This document shows positions 34,942-42,956 of a stretch of DNA of 64,000 bases, piece after piece; position 1 is the first letter of the stretch, and each line of letters begins with the position of its first letter. The stretch is from DATFES01 sp035457725 (GTDB lineage: Bacteria > Pseudomonadota > Alphaproteobacteria > CACIAM-22H2), in the NCBI GenBank assembly GCA_035457725.1, contig DATIBC010000065.1:10196-74195 (forward strand), written 5' to 3'. The notes beneath the pieces were generated by a model. The model was given only the letters and a program-made list of their open reading frames with translations, had not been told where the DNA came from and ran no database searches. The position numbers were made by a program, and so were the translations under genes.

Positions 34942-35526
34942 TCATGGCGCGAGGTCGGGCGCCTGCAGCGTCTCGACCACGGCGTGGAGAACGAGGCTGA
35001 TGACGAGATCGAGGGCGACGAAACCGACGGCTTGGGCCGGCATCACCTCGAGCGCGACACGGGCGATGTAGTATTGATAGATCATCACAGCGATCGTCAC
35101 CACCAACGCCACAACCGTGTCGAGCGGCTGAGGAAAGATGCCGAACGAAACGAGCAGCACCGTCGGCACGTACAACCCCACCTGCAGCACCGCCGCCCAG
35201 TTATACGCAACGATATATCCGATGTAACGGCGCTCGCGGTCGAACAGCCGCACGGCATAGAAGGCGGCCAGCGGAAAGGCGGTCCAACCGATCGCATACG
35301 CCAGCGCCTCCAGCGTCAGCGCGTGCAGCGCGCCATCGGCGGTAAGCCGGTCGCCGATCCGCACCGCGACGAGCACGACGTAACCGGGAAGGGCGATGAC
35401 CGCGGCGAAGAACGAGCGCCAGAACCCGCCGATCGACGCGTCGAAATAACGAAGCCCTCCGGGATCGCGCTGGACGAGGCGCCATGCGCCGAAAAGCGAG
35501 GAGACGATTTCGCGCGCCTCGATCAT
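34942..35526 (-). CDS. Conserved membrane protein of unknown function
   Basis: A 194-residue protein with about five hydrophobic helices (near 33-55, 70-92, 103-128, 135-155 and 165-188). I do not recognise a domain with confidence; the start IVSSLFGAWRLVQRDPGGLRYF recalls YIP1-like or other small alphaproteobacterial membrane proteins. The gene overlaps the end of dapE by four bases (ATGA at 35523-35526), so it is the last cistron of the rpmH-to-dapE operon. Coupling to dapE suggests an envelope or wall-related role, but that is only inference. Confidence 0.75.
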   Translation of the reverse strand: MIEAREIVSSLFGAWRLVQRDPGGLRYFDASIGGFWRSFFAAVIALPGYVVLVAVRIGDRLTADGALHALTLEALAYAIGWTAFPLAAFYAVRLFDRERRYIGYIVAYNWAAVLQVGLYVPTVLLVSFGIFPQPLDTVVALVVTIAVMIYQYYIARVALEVMPAQAVGFVALDLVISLVLHAVVETLQAPDLAP

Positions 35527-36677
35527 CGGCGATCGAAATACCGCTCGAGCATTTCGTGGTAGATCGCCGCCAGGCTCCGAATGTCGTCGAGCGCGGCGCG
35601 CTCGTCGACCTTGTGCATCGTTTGCCCGACCAGTCCGAACTCGATCACCGGCGAATAGTTGCGGATGAAACGCGCATCCGAGGTTCCGCCGGTGGTGCTG
35701 AGCGCCGGGCGGCGGCCGACGATCGACTCGACGGCGTCGCAGACCAAGTCGGATAGCGCGCCGGGCGGGGTGAGGAACGATTCGCCCGAGATCTCGAAGG
35801 CAAGGGCGTGTTCGCCACCGACCTGCCGCAATACCTCGCCGATCCAGCCCTTGAGCGTGTCCGAGGTATGGAGATCGTTGAAGCGGATGTTGAACGCCGC
35901 GCCGGCGCGCGAGGGAATGACGTTCGTCGCGGGATTCCCGACATCAATCGAGGTGATTTGCAAGCTTGAGGGCTGAAAATGCGCGCTGCCCTCGTCGAGC
36001 GGCGTGGCGAGCAGTGCGGTCAGCATTTGCACCAGGCGGTGGTTGGGATTGTCGGCCAGGTGGGGATAGCCGACATGTCCTTGCCGCCCATGGACGACCA
36101 GACGCGCATTCATGCTGCCGCGCCGGCCGATCTTCGCCATGTCGCCGAGCTGGCGCTCGTTGGTCGGCTCACCGACGACGCAGGCGTCGATCCGTTCGCT
36201 GCGCGCGGCGAGCCAGCGCAGCATCTTGGCGGTGCCGTTGATGGACGGGCCCTCTTCGTCGCCGGTGACGAGCAGGCTGATCGACCCGGGACATTTTCCG
36301 TCCCGCCGGGCCAAGAACTCGGACGCCGCGGCGGCGAAGGCGGCGATGGCGCCCTTCATGTCGGCGGTGCCGCGGCCGTAGAGGACGCCGTCGACGATCT
36401 CGGCGCCGAACGGATCGACGCTCCAGCCATTGCGGTCGCCGACCGGCACGACATCGCTGTGTCCGGCGAAGCAGAAATGCGGCGCCTGCGTGCCGATGCG
36501 CGCATAGAGATTGTCGACATCCGGCGTCCCAGGCTCGGAGAACGGCAGGCGATGGCATGCGAAGCCGAGCGGTTTGACGCTCGCCTCGATCGCAGCCAGC
36601 GCGCCCTCGTCTTTTGGCGTGACGCTGGGGCAGCGGACGAGCGTGCGCGCGAACTCGATCGGGTCGATGGGGCTCAT
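35523..36677 (-). CDS. dapE: Succinyl-diaminopimelate desuccinylase
   Basis: A 384-residue M20 metallo-amidohydrolase for the desuccinylation step of meso-diaminopimelate and lysine synthesis. The dizinc ligands are in CFAGHSDVVPVG (His, Asp context), GRGTADMKGA (bridging Asp) and TGDEEGPSINGT (catalytic and metal Glu), with the last His in the C-terminal segment. It lies 11 bases after dapD, the enzyme for the previous succinylation step. Supplies both lysine and peptidoglycan precursor. Confidence 0.95.
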   Translation of the reverse strand: MSPIDPIEFARTLVRCPSVTPKDEGALAAIEASVKPLGFACHRLPFSEPGTPDVDNLYARIGTQAPHFCFAGHSDVVPVGDRNGWSVDPFGAEIVDGVLYGRGTADMKGAIAAFAAAASEFLARRDGKCPGSISLLVTGDEEGPSINGTAKMLRWLAARSERIDACVVGEPTNERQLGDMAKIGRRGSMNARLVVHGRQGHVGYPHLADNPNHRLVQMLTALLATPLDEGSAHFQPSSLQITSIDVGNPATNVIPSRAGAAFNIRFNDLHTSDTLKGWIGEVLRQVGGEHALAFEISGESFLTPPGALSDLVCDAVESIVGRRPALSTTGGTSDARFIRNYSPVIEFGLVGQTMHKVDERAALDDIRSLAAIYHEMLERYFDRR

Positions 36678-36688
36678 CGACCGCCGGC

Positions 36689-37546
36689 CTAACTTCGCAG
36701 TAATTCGTTGATCGAGGTCTTGGCCCGCGTCTTGGCGTCAACGCGCTTGACGATAACGGCGCAATAGGTCGACGGGCCCGGGGCGCCGTCGGAAAGTGGC
36801 TTTCCCGGCATATTTCCCGGAACGACGACGGAGTAAGCGGGAACGCGGCCATAGACAACCTCGCCGGTCGTCCGGTCGACAACGCGGGTCGACGCGCCGA
36901 TATAGACGCCCATCGACAACACCGCGCCGGTTTCGACGATTACGCCCTCGGCGACCTCGCTGCGCGCGCCGATGAAGCAGTCGTCCTCGACGATCACCGG
37001 ATCGGCCTGCAGCGGCTCGAGTACGCCGCCGATCCCCGCGCCGCCGGAAATGTGGCAATTCTTGCCGATCTGGGCGCACGAGCCGACGGTCGCCCAGGTA
37101 TCGATCATCGTGCCGGAATCGACGTACGCCCCGACGTTGACGAAGGAAGGCATCAAGATGACGTTGGGCGCGATGTACGCCGAACGGCGGACGATTGCGC
37201 CTGGTACGGCGCGGAACCCGGCCGCCCTGAACCGGTTGTCGCCCCAGCCGGCGAATTTCGACGACACCTTGTCGAACCACGCCGATGGCCCGCGCAGCGG
37301 ATCGACCGGACCGCCCGCCATGGGCGTCGAATCGTTGAGGCGGAACGACAGCAATACCGCCTTCTTGAGCCATTGGTGCACCCGCCACTTGCCATCGGAT
37401 TTTTCGGCGACGCGCGCCGTGCCGGCGTCGAGCGCTTCGAGCGCGGCCTCCACCGCGTCGCGGATTTCCCCCTTCGTCGATACGCCAAGTTTGTCGCGGC
37501 CGTCCCAGGCAGCGTCGATCGTCGCTTGCAGTTCGGCGTGGGTCAT
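36689..37546 (-). CDS. dapD: 2,3,4,5-tetrahydropyridine-2,6-dicarboxylate N-succinyltransferase
   Basis: A 285-residue left-handed beta-helix acyltransferase that succinylates tetrahydrodipicolinate. Hexapeptide repeats run through the middle (for example VILMPSFVNVGAYVDSGTMI and IGKNCHISGGAGIGG), with a short N-terminal helical domain. It is placed between argB and dapE in the same direction, with short gaps, fitting a shared amino-acid/cell-wall operon. Confidence 0.95.
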   Translation of the reverse strand: MTHAELQATIDAAWDGRDKLGVSTKGEIRDAVEAALEALDAGTARVAEKSDGKWRVHQWLKKAVLLSFRLNDSTPMAGGPVDPLRGPSAWFDKVSSKFAGWGDNRFRAAGFRAVPGAIVRRSAYIAPNVILMPSFVNVGAYVDSGTMIDTWATVGSCAQIGKNCHISGGAGIGGVLEPLQADPVIVEDDCFIGARSEVAEGVIVETGAVLSMGVYIGASTRVVDRTTGEVVYGRVPAYSVVVPGNMPGKPLSDGAPGPSTYCAVIVKRVDAKTRAKTSINELLRS

Positions 37547-37568
37547 CGCTCTCCTGGCGCTTGGCGAA

Positions 37569-38480
37569 TCAATGGGCCCGGCCGATCAACGTGCCGATGC
37601 CGCGCTCGGTGAAGATCTCGAGCAGTATGGCGTGCGATACGCGCCCATCAAGGATCACCGCGCCTTCGACGCCGTTGACAACGGCGTCGAGGCAGGTCTC
37701 GACCTTGGGAATCATGCCGCCGCTGACGGTGCCGTCGGCGATCATCCGGCGCGCCTCCTCGACCGACAGATTGGCGATCAGCTGCTTGTCCTTGCCGAGC
37801 ACGCCGCGCACGTCCGTAAGCAAGAGGAGTCGCGTCGCGCGCGTCGCGGCGGCGACGGCGCCGGCGACGGTGTCCGCATTGATGTTGTAGGTCTCGCCGT
37901 CGCGGCCGACGCCGATCGGCGCGATGACCGGGATGATGTCCGACTTGGTGAAGGCGTCGAGGATCTTGGGGTTGACCCCGACCGGCTCACCGACGAAGCC
38001 GAGGTCGAGGACTCGCTCGATGTTCGAATCCGGGTCGCGCTTGGTGCGCGTAAGCTTGCGCGCAACGATCAGGTTGGCGTCCTTGCCGGAAAGGCCGACG
38101 GCGAGGCCGCCGGCCTGATTGATCGCCGCGGCGATCTCCTTGTTGATCGAGCCCGAAAGGACCATTTCGACGATTTCGACGGTTTCGCCGTCGGTGACGC
38201 GCAGCCCGTCGACGAATTCGCTCTTGATCTTGAGCCGCTCCAACATCTTGCCGATCTGCGGGCCGCCGCCGTGGACGACGATAGGATTGATGCCGACCTG
38301 TTTCAACAGGACGATGTCGCGCGCGAAATCGTGCGCCACCCGCTCGTCACCCATGGCATGCCCGCCATACTTGACGACGATTGTCCTGCCGGCGAAGCGC
38401 CGCATGTACGGCAACGCCTCGGACAGGGTGCGGGCGCTGAACGCCGAGTCGTCGGGTTTGTGTTCGCTGCTTTTAACCAT
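37569..38480 (-). CDS. argB: Acetylglutamate kinase
   Basis: A 303-residue amino-acid kinase for the second step of arginine synthesis. Visible are the phosphate-binding start IVVKYGGHAMGDE (about 36-48), VVHGGGPQIGKML (about 69-81), and the C-terminal SGGMIPKVETCLDAV. An N-terminal extension of about 30 residues precedes the kinase fold, as in arginine-sensitive forms. The gene sits between engB and dapD, a position I associate with alphaproteobacteria. Confidence 0.95.
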   Translation of the reverse strand: MVKSSEHKPDDSAFSARTLSEALPYMRRFAGRTIVVKYGGHAMGDERVAHDFARDIVLLKQVGINPIVVHGGGPQIGKMLERLKIKSEFVDGLRVTDGETVEIVEMVLSGSINKEIAAAINQAGGLAVGLSGKDANLIVARKLTRTKRDPDSNIERVLDLGFVGEPVGVNPKILDAFTKSDIIPVIAPIGVGRDGETYNINADTVAGAVAAATRATRLLLLTDVRGVLGKDKQLIANLSVEEARRMIADGTVSGGMIPKVETCLDAVVNGVEGAVILDGRVSHAILLEIFTERGIGTLIGRAH

Positions 38481-38531
38481 GTCGGCTGGGAATCCGTCGA
38501 GGGCGGCACGCGCCGCGCGGCAGGCGGGAAT

Positions 38532-39215
38532 TTAGCTTATGGCGGCTAGCGCCGCCAGTTCCGCTCGTAATCCCGGTATGCCGGCGCCGGTAACGGCGCT
38601 GGTCATCGGGATGCGCGGGTGCGCTGCGCCGTGGCGCGCCAGTTCCGCGGCGGCCGCGGCGCGAACGCGCTCCAGCGCGCCGGGCGGCGCTTGATCGACC
38701 TTGGTCAAGACCGCTTGATAGCTCACTGCCGCCTCGTCGAGCAGCGTAAAAATCGCCCGATCGACGTCCTTGACGCCGCGACGCGAGTCGATCAGTACCA
38801 AGACGCGGCGCAGGCCGGGCCGGCCGCGCAGATATCGCCGGGTGAGAGCGCTCCAGTCGGCCGCCGTCTTTTTCGCCACCCGCGCATAGCCATAGCCGGG
38901 GAGATCGACCAACATCAACCTGCCGCCGAGATCGAAGAAATTAATCTGCTGCGTGCGGCCGGGCGTTTTCGAGATACGTGCGAGGCGCGTGCGTCCGGTG
39001 AGCGCGTTGAGCAGGCTCGACTTGCCGACATTCGAGCGGCCGGCGAAGGCGATTTCGGGCGCCGCCTGCGGCGGCAGCGCGTCCAGCCGCGCCGCGCCGG
39101 CGACGAAGTTGCAGGGGCCGGCGAACAGCCTGCTTGCGCGTGCGAGCGCTTCGGCGTCGAACTCGGTTTGGTCGTTATCGCCGGGCGGTCGGACGGCGGA
39201 GTCCGACGCCGTCAC
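38532..39215 (-). CDS. engB: Ribosome biogenesis GTP-binding protein EngB/YsxC
   Basis: A 227-residue GTPase needed for large-subunit assembly. Motifs are G1 GRSNVGKSS, G2 TPGRTQ, G3 DLPGYGYA and G4 TKVDQ. The start is the GTG at 39215, which overlaps the yidC stop (GTGA). A longer frame from 39320 would run through the yidC C-terminus and add 35 highly basic residues foreign to the family, so it is rejected. Confidence 0.94.
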   Translation of the reverse strand: MTASDSAVRPPGDNDQTEFDAEALARASRLFAGPCNFVAGAARLDALPPQAAPEIAFAGRSNVGKSSLLNALTGRTRLARISKTPGRTQQINFFDLGGRLMLVDLPGYGYARVAKKTAADWSALTRRYLRGRPGLRRVLVLIDSRRGVKDVDRAIFTLLDEAAVSYQAVLTKVDQAPPGALERVRAAAAAELARHGAAHPRIPMTSAVTGAGIPGLRAELAALAAIS

Positions 39216-40990
39216 TTGGCGGATTTGGCGCCGCCGCCGGACTTCGCTCCGCCGGCGGGCAGTTGACCCATCCGCTTCAAGATCACCCATTGCTGCGCCA
39301 CCGACAGGACGTTGTTCCACGCCCAGTAGATCACCAAGCCGGCCGGAAACGGCGCCAGCATGACGGTGAAGACGAACGGCAGCGCGAGGAAGATCTTCGC
39401 CTGCATGGGATCGGGAGGCTGCGGGCTCATCTTCTGCTGCAAGAACATTGTCGTGCCCATGATGATCGGCCAGGCGCCGATCGAGCCACCGAGTAGGAAG
39501 AGCTCGGGCGGGCCCCAGGGGAGCAGTCCGAACAGATTGAAGATCGATGTCGGGTCGGACGCCGAGAGATCGCGGATCCAGCCGTAGAACGGCGCATGTC
39601 GCATCTCGATGGTGACGAAAAGCACCTTGTAAAGCGCGAAGAAGACCGGGATCTGGATCACGATCGGCAGGCAGCCGGCCATCGGGTTGGCGCCGACGCG
39701 TTTGTAAAGCGCCATCATCTCCTGCGACATGCGCTGCCGGTCATCGCCATAGCGCTCGCGCAACTTCTCCATCTCGGGCTGCAGCAGCTTCAGCTTGTTC
39801 ATCGCCCGGTAGGATTTATTGGCCAAGGGGAAGAACAGCAGTTTGATCAGAACCGTCAGCAGCAGAATGGCCAGCCCGAAATTGCCGAGCAGGTGGTAGA
39901 AGAAATCGAGCAACAGGAAGATCGGTTTGGTGAGGAAATAGAACCAGCCGAAATCGACCGCGAGATCGAAGCGGTCGATCCCGAATTGGTCGGCGTAACG
40001 ATCGAGCAGCCGCACCTCCTTCGCACCGCCGAAGACGCGGCTGGCGTGCTCGATCGTCGACCCAGCCGCTAGCGTTCGCGCCGGGCCGAGAAAATCGGCC
40101 TGGTACTTGTCCTTGCCTTCGGCGAGCGAGTGGGCGAAGCGGAACTTCGCGTCCGTCTTCGGCTCGGGAATGACCGCCGTGAGCCAATACTTGTCGGAAA
40201 AGCCGGCCCAGCCGCCGCTTGAGTTCTCCTCGATCGGCTTGCCCGATTGGAGGTCGCTATAATCGGGCTCGCGCAGCGTGTTGCTGACGACCGCGATCGG
40301 GCCCTCGTGAAGGATGAAGAAACCGAGCGTCGGCGGCGTGTCGGTGCGTGAGATAAGCGCGTACGGCAGCAGCTCGACCGGCGCGGCGCCGGTGTTGCTA
40401 ACCTTCTGCGTGACCCGGAACAGGAATTCGCCTTCGATCTCGTAGCGACGCTCGAAACGCAGACCTTGTCCGTTGTCCCAAGCGAGCGTCACCGGTTGGC
40501 CCGGGCGCAGCATGTCGCGGTCCGCGGTCCAGCGCGTCGTCGCGCCCGGCAAGACAACGCCTTGCGTCGTCGAAACCCAACCGTGCTCGACGAAATACGG
40601 GCTGGCGGTTCCGACCTTGACGAGCAACCGGATCGGCGGACTGCCGGGGGCGGTGGTTTCTCGATAGTTGCGGAGCAATAGGTCGTCGATGCGCGCGCCA
40701 ATCAGCGCGATCGAACCCGAGACATCGGGCGTATCGATCTGTACCCGCGGGGTGTCGGCCGGCGCAATCGCCGCCGGTGCCGTCGCCGGTGCCGATGGAG
40801 GTATCGATTGCGCGGGCGCCGGCGCGCTAGGCGTCGGAACCGCCTGCGTCGTCGTTTGGCTCTTGGCGCGTTCGGCTTCGAGCGCGCGCTGCTTCTCCAG
40901 CCGCGGTGCGTTGTAGAGGAACTCGAACCCCAGCACGATCGCGATTGACAGCACGATGGCGATGATGAGATTGCGCTGATCGAGCATCAT
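39212..40990 (-). CDS. yidC: Membrane protein insertase YidC
   Basis: A 592-residue Oxa1/YidC insertase. An N-terminal helix (about 8-23) is followed by a Pro/Ala/Gln-rich linker (45-80), a large periplasmic beta-domain (about 85-350) and the five-helix insertase core starting FGWFYFLTKPIFLLLDFFY. The hydrophilic-groove arginine lies in the core helix near KLLQPEMEKLRERYGDDRQR. The C-terminal tail is basic, as expected for ribosome contact. It works with SecYEG and the SRP whose RNA is encoded at 28.2 kb. Confidence 0.95.
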   Translation of the reverse strand: MMLDQRNLIIAIVLSIAIVLGFEFLYNAPRLEKQRALEAERAKSQTTTQAVPTPSAPAPAQSIPPSAPATAPAAIAPADTPRVQIDTPDVSGSIALIGARIDDLLLRNYRETTAPGSPPIRLLVKVGTASPYFVEHGWVSTTQGVVLPGATTRWTADRDMLRPGQPVTLAWDNGQGLRFERRYEIEGEFLFRVTQKVSNTGAAPVELLPYALISRTDTPPTLGFFILHEGPIAVVSNTLREPDYSDLQSGKPIEENSSGGWAGFSDKYWLTAVIPEPKTDAKFRFAHSLAEGKDKYQADFLGPARTLAAGSTIEHASRVFGGAKEVRLLDRYADQFGIDRFDLAVDFGWFYFLTKPIFLLLDFFYHLLGNFGLAILLLTVLIKLLFFPLANKSYRAMNKLKLLQPEMEKLRERYGDDRQRMSQEMMALYKRVGANPMAGCLPIVIQIPVFFALYKVLFVTIEMRHAPFYGWIRDLSASDPTSIFNLFGLLPWGPPELFLLGGSIGAWPIIMGTTMFLQQKMSPQPPDPMQAKIFLALPFVFTVMLAPFPAGLVIYWAWNNVLSVAQQWVILKRMGQLPAGGAKSGGGAKSAK

Positions 40991-41045
40991 GTCGTGGCGC
41001 CCGGCATCGGATCGGTTGACGGCGCGGCAGGAGGACGTCGCCGGG

Positions 41046-41345
41046 TCACGCGGAGGGCCGACATTCGGGGCCGTGCGCGGAATGGTGGCACGCCGCGCCG
41101 CGCTTGGAGGGAACGGGATCCCACCCGGCGCCGCCCCATGGGTTGCAGCGCAAAATTCGCCGCAGCCCTAGCGCGACGCCGGCCAGCGGTCCGTGAACCG
41201 CGATCGCTTCGCGCGCGTACTCCGAGCAGCTCGGCACGAAGCGGCAGTTGCTGCCGAGCACCGGCGCCAAGACCCATTGATAGACGCGGATGGCGGCTCG
41301 CAGGGCAAGGCCAACCGCCGTCGAGGCAACGTCCGTCAACGTCAT
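41046..41345 (-). CDS. yidD: Membrane protein insertion efficiency factor YidD
   Basis: A 99-residue YidD-family protein, a small membrane-associated helper of YidC insertion. The family core is YQWVLAPVLGSNCRFVPSCS (about 22-41) followed by YAREAI and RILRCNPWGGAGWDPVP, with its three conserved cysteines. The gene overlaps rnpA by four bases (ATGA at 41342-41345). A His/Pro-rich C-terminal tail of about 15 residues is typical. Standard rnpA-yidD-yidC order. Confidence 0.93.
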   Translation of the reverse strand: MTLTDVASTAVGLALRAAIRVYQWVLAPVLGSNCRFVPSCSEYAREAIAVHGPLAGVALGLRRILRCNPWGGAGWDPVPSKRGAACHHSAHGPECRPSA

Positions 41346-41713
41346 TTCCCCGGCCCCTTGTCGGTCGCCTGAGCGAGGGCGAGCGCCGCAGCGCGCAGAT
41401 CCTCGGTGAGTTGTACGAAGGGTCGTGTGAGGGTATCCGCCCGCGCGACAAGCACGTAATCCCAGCCTGGACGACCGGCCTCCGGCATCACCAGGCGCGC
41501 GGCTTCGCGCAGGCGGCGGCGGGCGCGATTGCGCTCGACCGCGCCGCCAATCTTGCGCGTCGCCGTGAAACCAAGGCGAATGCCCTCCATACCCTTTTCG
41601 GCGGGCGCCCGGCGCGCCTGCAGCACGACGCCTTTGGCGGCGAATTTGAGCCGCCCTTCCGCAACCCGGAGAAAATCAGGGCGTCGCGTCAGACGCCCAA
41701 GCGACCCGGTCAT
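41342..41713 (-). CDS. rnpA: Ribonuclease P protein component
   Basis: A 123-residue basic protein, the RNase P cofactor that helps mature tRNA 5' ends. The family core is FTATRKIGGAVERNRARRRL (about 51-70). The ATG at 41713 gives the usual length and the start MTGSLGRLTRRPDFLRV; an in-frame start at 41830 would add 39 Arg/His-rich residues that cross a palindrome downstream of rpmH, so it is rejected. Confidence 0.93.
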   Translation of the reverse strand: MTGSLGRLTRRPDFLRVAEGRLKFAAKGVVLQARRAPAEKGMEGIRLGFTATRKIGGAVERNRARRRLREAARLVMPEAGRPGWDYVLVARADTLTRPFVQLTEDLRAAALALAQATDKGPGK

Positions 41714-41809
41714 GAAATGCACGCCTCGTCGGCTAGGTCTTGGCCATCGCCGATGCGCGCATTCGGCGCGAGACCGGCGGTGACGAACACTGACGTACCG
41801 ATCTGACAC

Positions 41810-41866
41810 CAACTTTCGCCGCTCCGTCACTGTGCTGGCGGTAGCCCGCGCACCCAGCGAAAGTTG
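41810..41866 (-). repeat. Perfect 10-bp inverted repeat between rpmH and rnpA
   Basis: CAACTTTCGC (41810-41819) pairs perfectly with GCGAAAGTTG (41857-41866) around 37 GC-rich bases that can themselves fold. It starts three bases after the rpmH stop on the minus strand. There is no T run, so it is more likely an RNA processing or attenuation site than a simple terminator. It would let rpmH be made in excess of rnpA. Confidence 0.5.
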
Positions 41867-41869
41867 ATA

Positions 41870-42004
41870 CTAGGCCGACAGGCGCTTGCGGCCCTTTGCC
41901 CGGCGGTTGGCCAGGACCCTGCGCCCGCCCACCGTCGCCATGCGTGTGCGGAAGCCGTGCCGGCGCTTGCGAACAAGCTTGCTGGGCTGATACGTGCGCT
42001 TCAC
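41870..42004 (-). CDS. rpmH: 50S ribosomal protein L34
   Basis: A 44-residue ribosomal protein with the invariant sequence KRTYQPSKLVRKRRHGFRTR, then GGRRVLANRRAKGRKRLSA. The start is the GTG at 42004, preceded by a GGAGA ribosome site; a longer frame from 42175 runs through the promoter and is rejected. It is first in the minus-strand operon rpmH-rnpA-yidD-yidC-engB-argB-dapD-dapE. In many bacteria the origin lies close by, but no dnaA is visible in this window. Confidence 0.96.
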   Translation of the reverse strand: MKRTYQPSKLVRKRRHGFRTRMATVGGRRVLANRRAKGRKRLSA

Positions 42005-42061
42005 GAGCGATCTCCGGAAACGGCGCCCGACTGTTTCGGGCGGCAAAAAAACAGGAACCGG

Positions 42062-42090
42062 CTTATAAAGGGGGGTCCCCGCGAAGTCAA
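42062..42090 (-). promoter_or_regulatory. Promoter of the rpmH operon
   Basis: On the minus strand TTGACT (42090-42085) and TATAAG (42067-42062) are exactly 17 bases apart, five of six matches each to the housekeeping consensus. The start point would be near 42055, giving a leader of about 50 bases. This is the best promoter in the window. Confidence 0.8.
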
Positions 42091-42208
42091 CCGCGGCCAA
42101 AATCCGTTCACAGTCAAATGATTGCCGGTATTCGACCGGCCACTGTACAGTCGTACGACAGGGCCGCCGCCGCACCTTGCCTAGCTATAGAGCAGCGCCG
42201 CCAAGCCA

Positions 42209-42928
42209 ATGATCGAGCCGCCAGCCAAACCATCGAAAGCATTGCGTTTCTTGCCGATATTGTTGCTTTTGGCGGGACTGATCTTGTTCTTCGCGCTCGG
42301 GCTGCATCGTTACGCCAGCTTTTCGACGCTGTCCGAACAGCGGTCGGCGCTTCTCGAATGGGTGGCGCGGCTTGGGGCGCTTGCTCCGGTCGTCTTCATC
42401 GGCGCCTACATTGCGGTTGTCGCATTCTCGCTACCAGGGGCGACCATCCTGACGCTCGCCGGCGGCTTCGTGTTCGGAGCGCTGTGGGGCGGAATCTACG
42501 CCGTGATCGGAGCGACGATCGGCGCCGTCGTGGTCTTTATCGCCGCCAGGACGGCGTTCGGCGATGCACTGCGCGCCCGCGCCGGCTCATCGATCGACCG
42601 CATGGAGGAAGGCTTTCGACGCGACGCGCTGAGCTATCTTCTCGTCTTGCGACTGATACCGATTTTCCCCTTTTTCCTCGTCAATCTCGTGCCGGCTTTC
42701 CTCGGCGTCGCGCTCCCGACCTATGTGACGGCGACGTTCTTTGGCATCATGCCCGGAACGTTCGTCTACGCCAGCGTCGGCGCCGGGCTCGGCGCGGTTT
42801 TCGACGCCGGCGGCGAGCCCGATCTTGGTATCGTCTTCTCGGCGCCGGTGCTTCTGCCGCTGATCGGGCTCGCGGTGTTGGCCCTGGCGCCCGTCGTCTA
42901 CCGCCGCTTTCAGGCGCGGCGCGCCTAA
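42209..42928 (+). CDS. TVP38/TMEM64 family (SNARE-associated, DedA-like) membrane protein
   Basis: A 239-residue inner-membrane protein with about six helices. The SNARE-associated domain (about 65-185) contains FSLPGATILTLAGGFVFG (78-95) and LVLRLIPIFPFFLVNLVPAF, with the conserved arginine in LRLIP. Relatives are thought to scramble or transport lipids. It is followed after 28 bases by a MerA-like flavoprotein, a pairing I recall from other bacteria, but whose joint function is not defined. Confidence 0.88.
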   Translation: MIEPPAKPSKALRFLPILLLLAGLILFFALGLHRYASFSTLSEQRSALLEWVARLGALAPVVFIGAYIAVVAFSLPGATILTLAGGFVFGALWGGIYAVIGATIGAVVVFIAARTAFGDALRARAGSSIDRMEEGFRRDALSYLLVLRLIPIFPFFLVNLVPAFLGVALPTYVTATFFGIMPGTFVYASVGAGLGAVFDAGGEPDLGIVFSAPVLLPLIGLAVLALAPVVYRRFQARRA

Positions 42929-42956
42929 GCGGGGGAGCTTCGGGGACGGAGCGCGG

